From Kineococcus sp. NBC_00420 (GTDB lineage: Bacteria; Actinomycetota; Actinomycetes; Actinomycetales; Kineococcaceae), in assembly GCF_036021035.1 (NCBI RefSeq), contig NZ_CP107930.1:310001-374000 (forward strand): DNA of 64,000 bases, in the 5' to 3' direction. Below are positions 1 through 9,284 of the stretch, in pieces. The notes below the pieces were generated by a model. It did no database searches. It was given only the letters and a program-made list of their open reading frames with translations, and had not been told where the DNA came from. Positions within the stretch are counted from its first letter, which is position 1. Every line of letters begins with the position of its first letter. The position numbers were made by a program, and so were the translations under genes.

Positions 1-260
1 GGCCTCGACCCGAACCCGCACTGCATTGAGGAAGACCTTCACGGCTTCAGACTGGACGTGGAGGCGGAGGATCCGCTGCCGGCCCTGGACGTTGAAGATG
101 GCACTGGCGTAGTCGACATGGACGCCGTGGACGCCGTGGGACCGCAGCTGGTGCACGAACCGTTCGGGGATGAAGTCGCTCGGGCGAGGCTGTAGGCGTC
201 GAGGCGGTCTCGAGAGCCGAGGTTGGCCCACCAGTCGGCCACGGCGAGGTGTTGGGTCAC
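1..260 (-). pseudogene. Partial, frameshifted ORF running off the left edge
   Basis: The minus strand begins at a GTG at 260 with a protein-like stretch (VADWWANLGSRDRLDAYSLA) and then degenerates. A different minus-strand frame from about 180 to position 1 is open and protein-like, beginning DFIPERFVHQLRS. Joining them needs one frameshift near 178-182. I do not recognise the family. Because the far end is outside the window, this may be a decayed gene, a sequencing indel, or two unrelated ORFs. Composition is like the neighbours. Confidence 0.4.
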
Positions 261-470
261 GACTTCGGTATCGGCTCCCCAACCCCGGTCGCATGAGAGC
301 GGGTCACTCGACCAGCCGAGCGTTCGGGTTGACCGACCGGTCGCGGTCAGGGGCTTCGGTGCTCAGCCGGTGGGCCCGCGCTACGACCCGCCCTCCCGCC
401 GGCTGAGCGGCCCGCATCCGCTGGGCAACTTCCAATCGACCACTTTCACCCACACCTGAGGAGACAGTCG

Positions 471-680
471 TCACCGTTCGGACCTGGAGATGCGTCGTCG
501 TAGCAGGACCTGGACCGTCGCCGTCGCCGGCCAGCAGACCAACTGCACGCCGCCGAGGACCGCACCGACCGCGTTGCCTGCCCGAGCAAACGCGATGAGC
601 TCCAGGGCCGCCACCATCGTCAGCCCCGCCCACGTGAGCAGCGCGTTACGGTGTCTGCGTCTGCTGACCAGTGGCGGCAC
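471..680 (-). CDS. Possible small membrane protein
   Basis: An open frame of 69 codons from ATG at 680. It has a basic N-terminus followed by two hydrophobic stretches (about residues 14-33 and 37-60, the second ending in Arg-rich residues), which would form a two-helix membrane protein. I recognise no family. No strong ribosome site was identified and it stands alone among broken ORFs, so it may be spurious. It is the only frame here with a clear alternating hydrophobic/basic protein pattern. Confidence 0.35.
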   Translation of the reverse strand: MPPLVSRRRHRNALLTWAGLTMVAALELIAFARAGNAVGAVLGGVQLVCWPATATVQVLLRRRISRSER

Positions 681-700
681 CGCTCAAGAATGCCACCGCC

Positions 701-737
701 GATCGCCGCCGATCGCCGCCGATCACCACCGATCACT
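701..737. repeat. 10-bp tandem repeat (GATCGCCGCC)
   Basis: About 3.7 copies of a 10-bp unit, the last two diverged to GATCACCACC. It lies in non-coding sequence between the small ORF at 471-680 and the gene at 889. A 10-bp period is close to one helical turn, but there is no evidence for a protein site. Confidence 0.6.
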
Positions 738-888
738 GACGTTGGTGGCCCCGCTCGAGGCGGGTCACCAGATCGGCGTAGGGCCACCTCCCCCGTTGAG
801 ACGTCAGTCGATGGGTCCATCCGGCGGACAGGGCGCACAACTATGGTGTCCGGTCCTGCAGACCTTGCTCAGGGGGGACGCTGGAGGT

Positions 889-1143
889 GTGACTACCGAG
901 CCTTCCAGCTTCGACACCTGGTGGGCGGGTGTGGATGACGTAACGCGCCAGCGAATCTTGAATCTCCAGGCCGGCGACCACGTCCCGGGGGACTTGGCCC
1001 TGGCCATGCAGCTGCACGGAGTCCGAGTCCTTGCCGTGGGCGTGGTGTGGTCGCAGATGGAGGAAGAGTGGATCGGGCTGTATGAGCAGCCGCCGGAGGT
1101 CATCGACCTGCTCGCCAGCGTCAGTGGCGATCACCCCGGCTGA
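889..1143 (+). CDS. Small conserved-type protein, paralogue of the gene at 34697
   Basis: An 84-residue protein of unknown function. The GTG at 889 was chosen because AGGGGGG at 871-877 sits at a usable distance upstream, and the frame becomes protein-like exactly here. It shares a pattern with the 94-residue product at 34697-34981: a WW pair near the N-terminus, then R-x-R-x-L-x-x-L-x-x-G, a Pro, A-x-x-L and a GV pair before an alternating hydrophobic segment. This suggests one small family present twice in the window. No signal peptide or membrane segment is visible. It is probably a single-domain cytosolic protein. Confidence 0.55.
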   Translation: MTTEPSSFDTWWAGVDDVTRQRILNLQAGDHVPGDLALAMQLHGVRVLAVGVVWSQMEEEWIGLYEQPPEVIDLLASVSGDHPG

Positions 1144-1152
1144 CAGGGCGGT

Positions 1153-1341
1153 TCAGGAGGCTTCGCGGGGCCCACTCGCGATGGGTGTGCCATCACCGGC
1201 GAGGAGGTGGCCGTTGAGGCACTCGAACTGCAGCGGCTTCTCGAGGGCGCGACCTCCGGCCAGCTGGAAGACGAGCCATCTGCGTATGCCCTGTGCTTGG
1301 CACTCGGGGCATGTCTGGGGTCGTTGGGTAATCACCGGCAC
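1153..1341 (-). CDS. Possible small zinc-ribbon-like protein
   Basis: A 62-codon open frame convergent with the gene ending at 1143. The product has CPEC near residue 11 and FECLNGH about 28 residues later. This Cys-x2-Cys plus Cys/His spacing could bind zinc, as in zinc-ribbon proteins. I do not recognise a named family. The short length and absence of a clear ribosome site keep confidence low. Confidence 0.35.
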   Translation of the reverse strand: MPVITQRPQTCPECQAQGIRRWLVFQLAGGRALEKPLQFECLNGHLLAGDGTPIASGPREAS

Positions 1342-1875
1342 ATCATTACGCTACGTCACAAAATGCGACCACGGGTTACGCCCGTCAGTATCGGCGGACC
1401 GCGATCTTGAGGTCTGGGTTGCCTTCCCGGGAACGGTCTGGGCTGACATAGCCAGCGAGCGTCAAGTGAGCGCCGAGGAGGCATCCGGCCCTTCGACTGT
1501 GACACGACCCCACCCAAGCCGCCCGCCTCGGCGACCGCTCAGCCTCCTGCATCATTGGTCGATCCAGGCTGGGAGCTCAACGGATACGGGCTGGCAGCCG
1601 GTGGCGACGGTCGGGTCACGTCGCGCGGTCCCGCCGACTGAGCCGCGACCTCGAGCGCGACCTGCTCTCAAGAGCGCACCGCCGCCAGGCCGGACGCTGC
1701 AGCCACCCGAAGCCCGCGCGGCGGTTGGAGAGTGGTGTCAACCGCAGCAACCGCACCGTTGCCAACCCGACCAAAGCGGGGGTAAGTCAAGAATTCCTTC
1801 CCCCGCGTCGATGTCCTACTTCCGGGGGTTGCCCCGGTGATCGGGATCACCGCAGGAGTGAGGGAGGAAGCGGTC
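1342..1875. other. Gene-free stretch upstream of the MASE1-GGDEF gene
   Basis: About 530 bases with no convincing gene on either strand; open frames here look like composition-driven shadows. The last 20 bases hold the ribosome site of the next gene (AGGGAGGAAG at 1861-1870). No hairpin terminator or palindromic operator was spotted. Confidence 0.5.
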
Positions 1876-4425
1876 GTGGGGAGAGCTGCGCTGGCACGTA
1901 GTGCCGGGTTCGCCGTGCTGTTCGCGCTGACCGTGGCGCTGGGACGGTTGACGGTCATGGACGGCACCAGCTTGAGCTTGGTGTGGCCGGCCGCCGGGGT
2001 GGCAGCGTTGTGGTTCGCTACCCAGCGAGGGGCCCGCACCTACTGGCTGGACGCAGCACTGCTGTCGGTGATCACCTTCATCACCAACACCATGACCGGC
2101 ACCTCGCCAGGACTGGCGGGGTGCTTCATCCTCGCCAACCTGGTGCAGGTCGCGACGTTTTCCTGGCTGTTCGCGCGCTGGTGCCCGCAGCTGTGGGGAG
2201 CCGGGGGCCACCGCCCCCTAGCCGGTGGACGCCAGCTGGGCTTCCTGCTCGCCGCGGCGCTACTGGCTAGCGCTGCAGGTGCTGTGATCGGACCAGTCTC
2301 GGTGTGGGCGTTGACTGGGCACTGGTCCCTCCTGAGTGCGGCGGTGTGGCTGATCCGCAACACCGTCAGCGTGGTCCTCATCCTCGCCGCGGGGCTGCGC
2401 ATCGGTCACCTGCTCGATCCCCGGACCAAGATCCCCACCCCGCAGACGAGGCATCCGCGTGGGCAGGACTCCCCCGAGGAGCCCGATCAGCAACGGCTGC
2501 CGTTCATCCGTCCGCGTGGACTGCGGTTGGTGGAACTGATCGCGGCACTGATGGTCTCCGGGCTGCTCTACGTGCTCGTCTTCGCCGTCTTCGACGGGCT
2601 CCCCCTGGCCTTCCCGCTGCTGGCCGTGACGGTGTGGGTCGCGCTGCGTTTCGACACCACCATCGTCGCCGTGCACGACCTTGCACTCGGAGTGGTAGCG
2701 GTCGCGTTCACCCTCGCTGGCAGCGGCCCGTTCGCCACCATCAGCAACGACGATGCCCGAGCACTGGTGGTGCAACTCTTCGTCGGGATGCTCGTCGTCG
2801 TCGGTCTCGCGCTGGCACTGGGACGCGATGAACGAGAAGTGCTGCTGACCCAGGTCCGTGCCCATGCCGCTCGCGCCGAACAGCAGCAGAAGTTCGCCGA
2901 ACAGCAGCAAACCTTCGCCGAAGAGCAGCGGATGCTGGTCGAGCTGGCCATGGCGGAATCGCAACGCCGGGGTGAGCTCAGCGACGCCGTCCTGGCCAGC
3001 GTCCAGGTCGCTATCATCGTCACCGACCCCCAAGGGGGTCTGACGATGTTCAACGACACCGCCACGAACTGGTTGGGGCACCTGCCCCAGATCGGTCTTC
3101 CTCTCACCGAGCATGCTGCGACCTACGGGCTCTACACCGCCGACGCCACGACACCCCTGCCCCCCAAGGAACTTCCACTACGACGGATCCTGCGCGAAGG
3201 CCAGGTGGAAGGAGTCGAGTTGGTCATCCTCACCGGCGACCACCCGGCCCGGACCGTGGTCTGCTCTGGACGGTTGATGCACGCCGGCGACGACACGGTG
3301 CTCGGCGCGGTCATCGCACTGCATGACGTCACCACCGACCGGGCCCGTGAGAAGGAACTGGCTCAGCGCAGCCAGCAGCTGGCCCTGCACGCCCGCCAGG
3401 TCCAGACCCTGGCTGATGCCGCTCGCGCGGTCACCACCGCCGATGATCCCCACGCCGCGATCTGCGCGGCCATGTGCGAACTGACCGGAGCTGAAGCCGC
3501 CTACCTCCTGCAGCCTGACGGGCAAGGACACCTGGTCTCCACCGCCATGACCGGTTTCGCGCAAGGTACCGAGCTGCGACTGGATCTGGCCAGCGACGTC
3601 AGCCTGCCCTTGAACGCCTTCCGTGACCGGCAGGCGTTCTTCGTCGCTGATGTGGGTGCTCACCCCGACGCCAACCCCGACATGATCGCCAAGTCGGGGA
3701 CGGTCTCAGGGGTGTGGCAACCGGTGCTGCGCCGCGACGGGAGCCCGTTGGGGGTCCTCGGCGTCATCTGGCGTCACCGCGTTGAGCAGCTGCCCGCGAC
3801 GGTGGCTTCGATGCTGCAGACCCTCGCCGCGGAAGCCGCGCACACCATCGAACGCGCCGACCTGCTCACCCAGCTGGCCGATGCCGCCCAACACGACGTC
3901 TTGACCGGGTTGACCAACCGCCGCCGCTGGGACGAGATCGCCCGCGCCGAGATCGCCCGTGCCGCACGCACCGACGCCGTGCTGACCTTCGCGCTGGTCG
4001 ACCTGGACCACTTCAAACGCTTCAACGACACCTTCGGTCACCTCGCGGGCGATGAGCTGCTGCGCGGCTTCGCCACCGCCGCCGCGGGGCACCTGCGTGA
4101 AGTCGACACCCTCGCCCGCTGGGGTGGGGAGGAGTTCGTCCTGGCCCTGCCCGGCTGCAACGCCGCTGATGCCGTGACCGTCGCCGACCGCATCCGCGCC
4201 ACCGTGCCCCACGGGCAGACCTGCACCATCGGGATCGCGCAGTGGGCTCCCGGAGAAGACGCTACAGCGGTCCTGGGCCGCGCCGACAGCGCCCTCTACA
4301 CCGGTAAACACAACGGCCGCGATTCCACCACCACCGCTAGCACCCCAGCCGACACCACCACCGATCGAACCAACCCCGCGCTGACCCCCGCACCAGCCCC
4401 CGCACCGGCCGCCACGCTGAGCTGA
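1876..4425 (+). CDS. MASE1-PAS-GAF-GGDEF diguanylate cyclase
   Basis: A membrane-bound diguanylate cyclase that would make c-di-GMP from two GTP. The first ~290 residues are hydrophobic and carry the MASE1-type signature SLVWPAAGVAALW. A Gln/Glu-rich linker (~333-355), a PAS domain (~366-490), a GAF domain (~508-665) and a GGDEF domain (~673-815) follow. The active motif is GGEEF (~750), preceded at the canonical distance by REVD, a product-inhibition I-site. The Pro/Ala-rich tail is probably disordered. GTG at 1876 is chosen over a GTG at 1837 because AGGGAGGAAG lies just upstream. The GAF-GGDEF half is strikingly like that of the gene at 61474, so the two are paralogues. It reads toward a second c-di-GMP gene 413 bases downstream. 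Confidence 0.92.
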   Translation: MGRAALARSAGFAVLFALTVALGRLTVMDGTSLSLVWPAAGVAALWFATQRGARTYWLDAALLSVITFITNTMTGTSPGLAGCFILANLVQVATFSWLFARWCPQLWGAGGHRPLAGGRQLGFLLAAALLASAAGAVIGPVSVWALTGHWSLLSAAVWLIRNTVSVVLILAAGLRIGHLLDPRTKIPTPQTRHPRGQDSPEEPDQQRLPFIRPRGLRLVELIAALMVSGLLYVLVFAVFDGLPLAFPLLAVTVWVALRFDTTIVAVHDLALGVVAVAFTLAGSGPFATISNDDARALVVQLFVGMLVVVGLALALGRDEREVLLTQVRAHAARAEQQQKFAEQQQTFAEEQRMLVELAMAESQRRGELSDAVLASVQVAIIVTDPQGGLTMFNDTATNWLGHLPQIGLPLTEHAATYGLYTADATTPLPPKELPLRRILREGQVEGVELVILTGDHPARTVVCSGRLMHAGDDTVLGAVIALHDVTTDRAREKELAQRSQQLALHARQVQTLADAARAVTTADDPHAAICAAMCELTGAEAAYLLQPDGQGHLVSTAMTGFAQGTELRLDLASDVSLPLNAFRDRQAFFVADVGAHPDANPDMIAKSGTVSGVWQPVLRRDGSPLGVLGVIWRHRVEQLPATVASMLQTLAAEAAHTIERADLLTQLADAAQHDVLTGLTNRRRWDEIARAEIARAARTDAVLTFALVDLDHFKRFNDTFGHLAGDELLRGFATAAAGHLREVDTLARWGGEEFVLALPGCNAADAVTVADRIRATVPHGQTCTIGIAQWAPGEDATAVLGRADSALYTGKHNGRDSTTTASTPADTTTDRTNPALTPAPAPAPAATLS

Positions 4426-4838
4426 GGAGCCGACCAGATCGACACGGCAATCCACGTCAACCACTTCGACAAGGGCAACCATGACGGCTCCATCGAACCT
4501 CACGCGCGCGTCGCAGCGCCGCCCGACGTCAACGACCGCGACCGCGACCGCGACCGCGACCGATAACACAGGTGCACGAATTGAGGACGCGAACCGAAGA
4601 CGACGTCCCCACCTGAAAGGTGGCTAGCCGCCGCATGGTTGCGCTCAATGAGTGGTGTCACGCCGAAGCCCTCAACGTGCACGATGAAGAGGACGACAAA
4701 AGGACGACGACCAGAACAACGACGAGAACGACGAGACAGCAGGACTCAAAAGAATACCAACGAAGAACACGAAACCGGCGACAAGCACGAACCGGTACAG
4801 CACATGGTGAGACCAACGCAGGCTGAACGGGGGTTGTC
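4426..4838. other. Intergenic region with a hexamer repeat
   Basis: No supported gene. Positions 4533-4562 hold five copies of CGACCG. From about 4690 to 4760 the sequence is a low-GC run rich in ACGA/AGAA for this genome. No hairpin terminator is obvious. Confidence 0.5.
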
Positions 4839-7091
4839 GTGAAACGCGTAGAGCGCAGTGGGAACGACTTCGTCGACGTCGCCGAGCTCACCCTCGCCGA
4901 CCTACGCCAACGCATCGGGTTGAACAGCTGGTGGATCGCACGCCGGCGCGGCGATGAACAAGTCGTCGTGGCCGCTGTCGATGACACCTTCGGGTGGGCC
5001 CCGGGCACGGCCATGGCCTGGACGGCCTCCTTCTGCGCGCAGATGCTGCACGGTGATGCACCTCAGGTCGCCGGCCAGGTCGACGATGTCCCGGCCTACG
5101 TCCTCGCCCGAGAGCGCAACGGCCTACCCGCTGCAGCGTTGCTCTCACTTCCGCTGACCGCGCCGGGCGGTGAGGTGGTGGGCACCTTGTGCGCAGCCAG
5201 TCGTCATCCCCATCTCCACCTCGAGGAGCTGTTGCCCACCGTGCAGGTGCAGGCCAGCATGCTCGGGGCGTTGTTGGCTCACGAGCTGCGTCTGGCCGAT
5301 GAGGTCCGCCGCGCCGAACGCGCCGAACATGCCGCCCACACCGACCCCCTCACCGAGGTCGGCAACCGGCGGTCCTGGGACGCGGCGCTGGCCGCGGAAG
5401 AAATCCGTGCGGCGCGCTACGCCAGCGCTACCTCAGTGTTGATCGTGGACGTCGATGGGCTGAAAGTGCTCAACGACAGCGCCGGTCACCACGCCGGCGA
5501 TGACCTGCTGCGCGCGACGGCGACGCTGCTGAGCAAACGGGTGCGTGACAGCGACCTGCTCGCACGCCTGGGTGGAGACGAGTTCGGCCTGCTGCTGACC
5601 GAAACTGACCTCGTCGGGGCCAGCGCACTGGCCCAGCAGCTGCGCACGCTGCTCTCAGACGCGCAGGTGCACGTCTCGATCGGTGTCGCGACCCGCACCG
5701 GAGACGAGGGCCTGCTCGGCGCCTGGCGCGCCGCTGACGCCGCGATGTACGCCGAGAAAGCCGCACGCAAAGCCGAGATCCGGCGTGCCGCCTCCTCAAG
5801 TGCTGCTCCCACTATTGGTGAGCTGCCCGCCACCAGCACCAGTCTCACCGGCAACCCCGTTGCCAGTCCCTTTGCCAGTCCCGTTGCACTTGCCACGTTA
5901 GACGCCTTGGGCTTCTCACGTTCAGCAGCAAGGGTGAGCAGCGGCGTCGACGACCTCCTACGGCTGATCACTGCCCAGCTGGGCACCGAGGTGGCCTTCG
6001 TCAACACCTTCGACGGTGAGAACCGACGTTTCCGCAACCTGGTCAGCAACATCGACCTACCCATCGCCGCCGGCGATGTCACCCCCCGCGACGGCACGTA
6101 CTGCCAGCTCATCGCCGATGACACACTGGAAACCGTCATACCCGATGCCTTAGTGCACCCGCTGGTCAAGGACCTGCCCGTCACCCAGACCCTGGGTATC
6201 GGCTCCTACCTCGGCGTCCCGCTGCACCGCGGCGACGGGGAACTATATGGAACGCTGTGCAGCTTCTCCCGCACCCCCAACTCGAACCTGCGCGAACGTG
6301 ACAGCGAAATCCTCGCCGCTCTCGCCGCCACGATGATGCGGCTGATAGAGACCGAAGACAGCGACGCGACCCAGCGCCACGACGTACTGACACGCCTACA
6401 GCATCTCTTCGACAACGGCGGTCCTCAGATCGTCTACCAACCCATCATCCGCCTCCACGGCATGCGCCCCGTCGGGATGGAAGCCCTCAGCCGCTTCCCC
6501 ACCGACACCGCGAGCACCGCGCAGTGGTTCAGCGACGCCACTGAAGCCGGAGCAGCCCTCGACCTGGAACTGAGCGCCCTGACCAACGCCTGCGCCGATC
6601 TCGACGAGCTCGAAGGCTTGCTCACTCTCAACGCCTCCCCCGCCACCATCTGCAGTCCCCGTTTCACCCGGGCGCTGCAGGGTCAACCCCTGCGCCGCCT
6701 GATCGTTGAGATCACCGAGCACGAACCGGTCCAGGACTACTCGGCACTCCTGACCGCTCTCGCACCGCTGCGCGCCGCTGGTCTGCGCATCGCCGTGGAT
6801 GACACCGGCGCCGGTTTCGCGAGTATGCGCCACGTCCTGGCCCTGGTTCCCGACCTGATCAAGCTCGACATCAGCCTCGTACGCGACATCGACACCGACC
6901 TGGCACGCCAGGCCCTCACCGCAGCCCTCATCACCTTCGCCTCCGCCACCGGAGCGGAAGTCATCGCCGAGGGCGTTGAAACGGCTGAGGAGCTCGACTG
7001 TCTACGGCAGCTGGGTATCGACTACGCCCAGGGCTACTACCTCGCCCGCCCTGCTCCCCTACCCGCGCGAGAGTCCACCCGTCTCAACTAA
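4839..7091 (+). CDS. GAF-GGDEF-GAF-EAL c-di-GMP turnover protein
   Basis: A soluble 750-residue protein with both c-di-GMP synthesis and breakdown domains. A GAF-like region (~10-150) is followed by a GGDEF domain with an intact GGDEF motif (~245-249) and an RDSD I-site. A second GAF (~360-500) comes next, then an EAL domain (~525-745). The EAL catalytic pattern looks complete: MEAL (~548), Asn in LNAS, ITE, VDD, IKLD, AEGVE and AQGYY. The loop normally DDFGTGYSS reads DDTGAGFAS, a variant. No membrane segment is visible. The start is a GTG at 4839 after a G-rich stretch. It follows the MASE1-GGDEF gene on the same strand; an operon is possible but the gap is 413 bases. Confidence 0.9.
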   Translation: MKRVERSGNDFVDVAELTLADLRQRIGLNSWWIARRRGDEQVVVAAVDDTFGWAPGTAMAWTASFCAQMLHGDAPQVAGQVDDVPAYVLARERNGLPAAALLSLPLTAPGGEVVGTLCAASRHPHLHLEELLPTVQVQASMLGALLAHELRLADEVRRAERAEHAAHTDPLTEVGNRRSWDAALAAEEIRAARYASATSVLIVDVDGLKVLNDSAGHHAGDDLLRATATLLSKRVRDSDLLARLGGDEFGLLLTETDLVGASALAQQLRTLLSDAQVHVSIGVATRTGDEGLLGAWRAADAAMYAEKAARKAEIRRAASSSAAPTIGELPATSTSLTGNPVASPFASPVALATLDALGFSRSAARVSSGVDDLLRLITAQLGTEVAFVNTFDGENRRFRNLVSNIDLPIAAGDVTPRDGTYCQLIADDTLETVIPDALVHPLVKDLPVTQTLGIGSYLGVPLHRGDGELYGTLCSFSRTPNSNLRERDSEILAALAATMMRLIETEDSDATQRHDVLTRLQHLFDNGGPQIVYQPIIRLHGMRPVGMEALSRFPTDTASTAQWFSDATEAGAALDLELSALTNACADLDELEGLLTLNASPATICSPRFTRALQGQPLRRLIVEITEHEPVQDYSALLTALAPLRAAGLRIAVDDTGAGFASMRHVLALVPDLIKLDISLVRDIDTDLARQALTAALITFASATGAEVIAEGVETAEELDCLRQLGIDYAQGYYLARPAPLPARESTRLN

Positions 7092-7151
7092 GCCTGGGTT
7101 CATCGTTGTAGATAACGTGATCGCACCCACAGGGTGGGCTGTCTCAAGGGG

Positions 7152-8350
7152 TCAGCGCAACAGTTCCGTGAGCTTCTCCGATGGTGTCATGAACGGCAGA
7201 GTCTTGCGGGGACGACCGTTGAGGGAGTCCTGAATTGCGAGCAGTTCCTCTCCGGGTAACGTCGCTCAGGTCAATACCCTTGGGCAGGTACTGGCGCAAC
7301 AACCCGTTCGTGTTCTCGTGACTGCCCCGCTGCCTCGCTGCCTCGCTACCCCGCTGCCAGGGCGAGTGCGGGTCGCAGAAGTAGACCGGGATATCGGTGG
7401 CGAGGGTGAACTTCGCGTGCGCAGCCATCTCCGCACCCTGATCCCAGGTGACGCTGCGGGCCAGGTGAGCAGGCAACGCCGTGATGGCCTCCCGCCTCGC
7501 CTCAACTGTGATCGCGGACTTGTCCGCCCCCAACGGCAACAACATGACGTAACGGGTGAAACGCTCAACCAAGGTCCCCACCGCGCTGCGACTGCCGGCT
7601 CCCATGATCAGGTCCCCCTCCCAGTGTCCCGGCACAGCGCGGTCCTCGACCTCGGGTGGGCGTTGAGAGATCATCACCATTCCCGGGATACGTCCGCGTA
7701 CTTCCACTCGTCCTCGGGTCTTGCGCCGGGTCCGCCCCGATCGTAGGTATCGCACCAGTTCACGGCGCAACTCGCCTCGGCCTTGGACGAAGAGGGACTG
7801 GTAGATCGTCTCGTGGCTGACCTGCATCTGCTCATCATCGGGGAAGTCACGCCGCAGCCGCCCGACGATCTCCTGCAGTGGCCGCCATTGCTGCAACCGC
7901 GAGGCGACTTCCACCAGCAGCGGCCCCGCGATGAGCTTGAACGCCTTGGGCGGCCTGCTCACGGGCCTGCTCACGGGCCTGCTCACGGGGCTGCTCATGG
8001 GCACGGACGTTCCCATCCCAGGCCCGATATGCCTCACGGCCACCGTTCGCGTTGACCTCCCGCGACACCGTCGAAGGGGAACGACCCAGTCCCGCTGCGA
8101 TTGCATGGCACGATTCCTTGGCTCGCACACCGATCCGGAGCTGCTCGCGCTCATCGATCGAGAGACGACCCGCACGCGGTGTCCACGGATCCTCCACCCC
8201 GCCCAGGTGGCGTTTCTCCCGGCCCATCAACCCCACCGCAGTTGGGGTGCAGCCGACTGGCGGGCGATCCCCCCAGCGAGAAGCCATGGGCGCGCAGCCG
8301 GATCGCCAGCTGCTTCTGCGCCGTGGCGAGAACACCGGACATGCTCAACT
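7152..8350 (-). pseudogene. IS30-family transposase, multiply frameshifted
   Basis: An IS30 transposase recognisable piecewise in different minus-strand frames. An HTH-containing N-terminal part (ERE-type helix, then GRSPSTVSREVNANGG) lies around 8000-8335. The catalytic core lies around 7260-7930, with DDE residues in WEGDLIMG, WDQGAEM and ENTNGLLRQY. The C-terminal end NGRPRKTLPF lies in a third frame, with its stop at 7152-7154. At least four frame changes are needed, near 8270 (two), within the 12-bp repeat at 7952-8000, and near 7252. A short duplication also inserts extra residues between WQRGS and ENTNG. It cannot make an intact enzyme as read. Confidence 0.8.
7952..8000. repeat. 12-bp tandem repeat inside the IS30 transposase
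   Basis: About four copies of GGGCCTGCTCAC. One transposase frame ends here and another takes over, so slippage at this repeat is a likely cause of the frameshift. Confidence 0.7.
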
Positions 8351-8404
8351 CCCCTCAACGACCAAGCAAGATCATCCCATGGGTGTTGCGCTGACCCCTT
8401 GAGA

Positions 8405-8576
8405 TCACCGCCTTGGACTTCAGGTGGTCGTCGACGTAGAGGCCGACGAGCGAGCCCGGGGCACCACCGACGGGCAGCGGGTGCCCCTCGAAGAGCTCGA
8501 CGTCACGGTTGAGCAGGTCCGAGAGCAGGTTGCGGATGGCCAGGTTCGAGAGCAACCGGTTGATCTCGAACTTCAC
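8405..8576 (-). pseudogene. CheX/CheC-like chemotaxis gene truncated by IS30
   Basis: The first ~57 codons of a gene starting with GTG at 8576 (KFEINRLLSN...). The segment SLVGLYVDDHLKSKAVI resembles the start of the small CheX-like proteins found beside CheY-like regulators in actinobacteria. This resemblance is from memory. The gene stops at the IS30 inverted repeat, so the C-terminal half is missing. It begins six bases after the stop of the upstream response-regulator pseudogene, as expected for an old two-gene operon. Confidence 0.5.
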
Positions 8577-8582
8577 CTCGCC

Positions 8583-9066
8583 CTAAGCAATCGACGGCAC
8601 GACGGAGGCCTCGGACGTGCCCGAACCCGCCCCAGAACCCGCGTCGCCACCCAGGACGGGGACCAGCGCCGCGGCGAACGCCTCAAGGGTGAGGGGCTTG
8701 GCGATGAGGAACAGGGCACCGGCGGCGGCCGCCTTCTCCCGCATCTACTCCGAACCCTCCGAGGCAGGAAGCCGAACGGCACGTCGATCCCGGAACCGCG
8801 TAGTTCTGCAGCATTTCGTAACCGGACGCCTCGGGCATGTTCCAGTCCGAGAGGACGATGTCGGGGTTCTCCTTGCGAACCTGGTCGAACCCCTCCTTGT
8901 CGTTCTCGGCCTGGACGACCTCGACCCAGTCGTAGCCCGCCTGCCGCAGCGTGCGGATGACGATCTGTCGCATGACGCGACTGTCGTTGACAACCAAAGC
9001 TTTCGTGATGGACTCAACTTTGACGTCTCGCGAATAACCAGATCGTGCTCGGCCATCGGGGTTCAT
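8583..9066 (-). pseudogene. CheY-like response regulator, frameshift and amber mutation
   Basis: A single receiver domain. From ATG at 9066, the frame reads ALVVNDSRVMRQIVIRTLRQ and later DIVLSDWNMPEASGYEML, which contains the phospho-acceptor Asp (LSDWNMP). After ~8820 the frame shifts and continues as IDVPFGFL, then ASEGSE, an in-frame TAG, then MREKAAAAGALFLIAKPLT with the conserved Lys of the receiver fold, ending at TAG 8583-8585. So there is at least one frameshift plus one nonsense codon where Gln or Glu is expected. It was probably phosphorylated by a CheA-type kinase when intact. Confidence 0.7.
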
Positions 9067-9138
9067 CGCTCTACCGCGAGCACGTCGTGACGCTGACCAC
9101 GACACCGGCGTTGACCCCTCGCACACGATGGCGTCGCG

Positions 9139-9163
9139 GCGCCGGCGCCGGCGCCGGCGCCGG
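9139..9163. repeat. GGCGCC hexamer repeat
   Basis: Four copies of GGCGCC in non-coding sequence between the response-regulator pseudogene and the small gene ending at 9285. The unit is self-complementary. Confidence 0.6.
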
Positions 9164-9284
9164 ACGATACAAGGCGTGGCGGCAGCTGCTGCGTAGAGAC
9201 CCGCCACGGCGCGGCCTTGGTCATAAGGACCCGGTACCCCGGTCCACAGCCCTGGGGCGCCGACCCTGAAGCGCCGGGCAACCG

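Larger units (their letters stand above)
7142..8404 (-). mobile_element. Decayed IS30-family insertion sequence
   Basis: Perfect 21-bp inverted repeats bound the element, at 7142-7162 and 8384-8404 (outer ends TCTCAAGGGG). The interior encodes a broken IS30-type transposase. No short target duplication could be seen next to the repeats. The right end cuts into a CheX-like gene, so that gene lost its 3' half at this insertion or through a later rearrangement. Confidence 0.85.

Noticed and set aside
1031-1840. 269-codon plus-strand frame between the small gene at 889 and the MASE1 gene
   Set aside because: Composition of an out-of-frame high-GC shadow; no domain pattern and a poor start.
4620-4842. 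Small plus-strand ORFs upstream of the GAF-GGDEF-GAF-EAL gene
   Set aside because: Low-complexity Thr/Arg composition caused by ACGA-rich DNA; no ribosome site or family.
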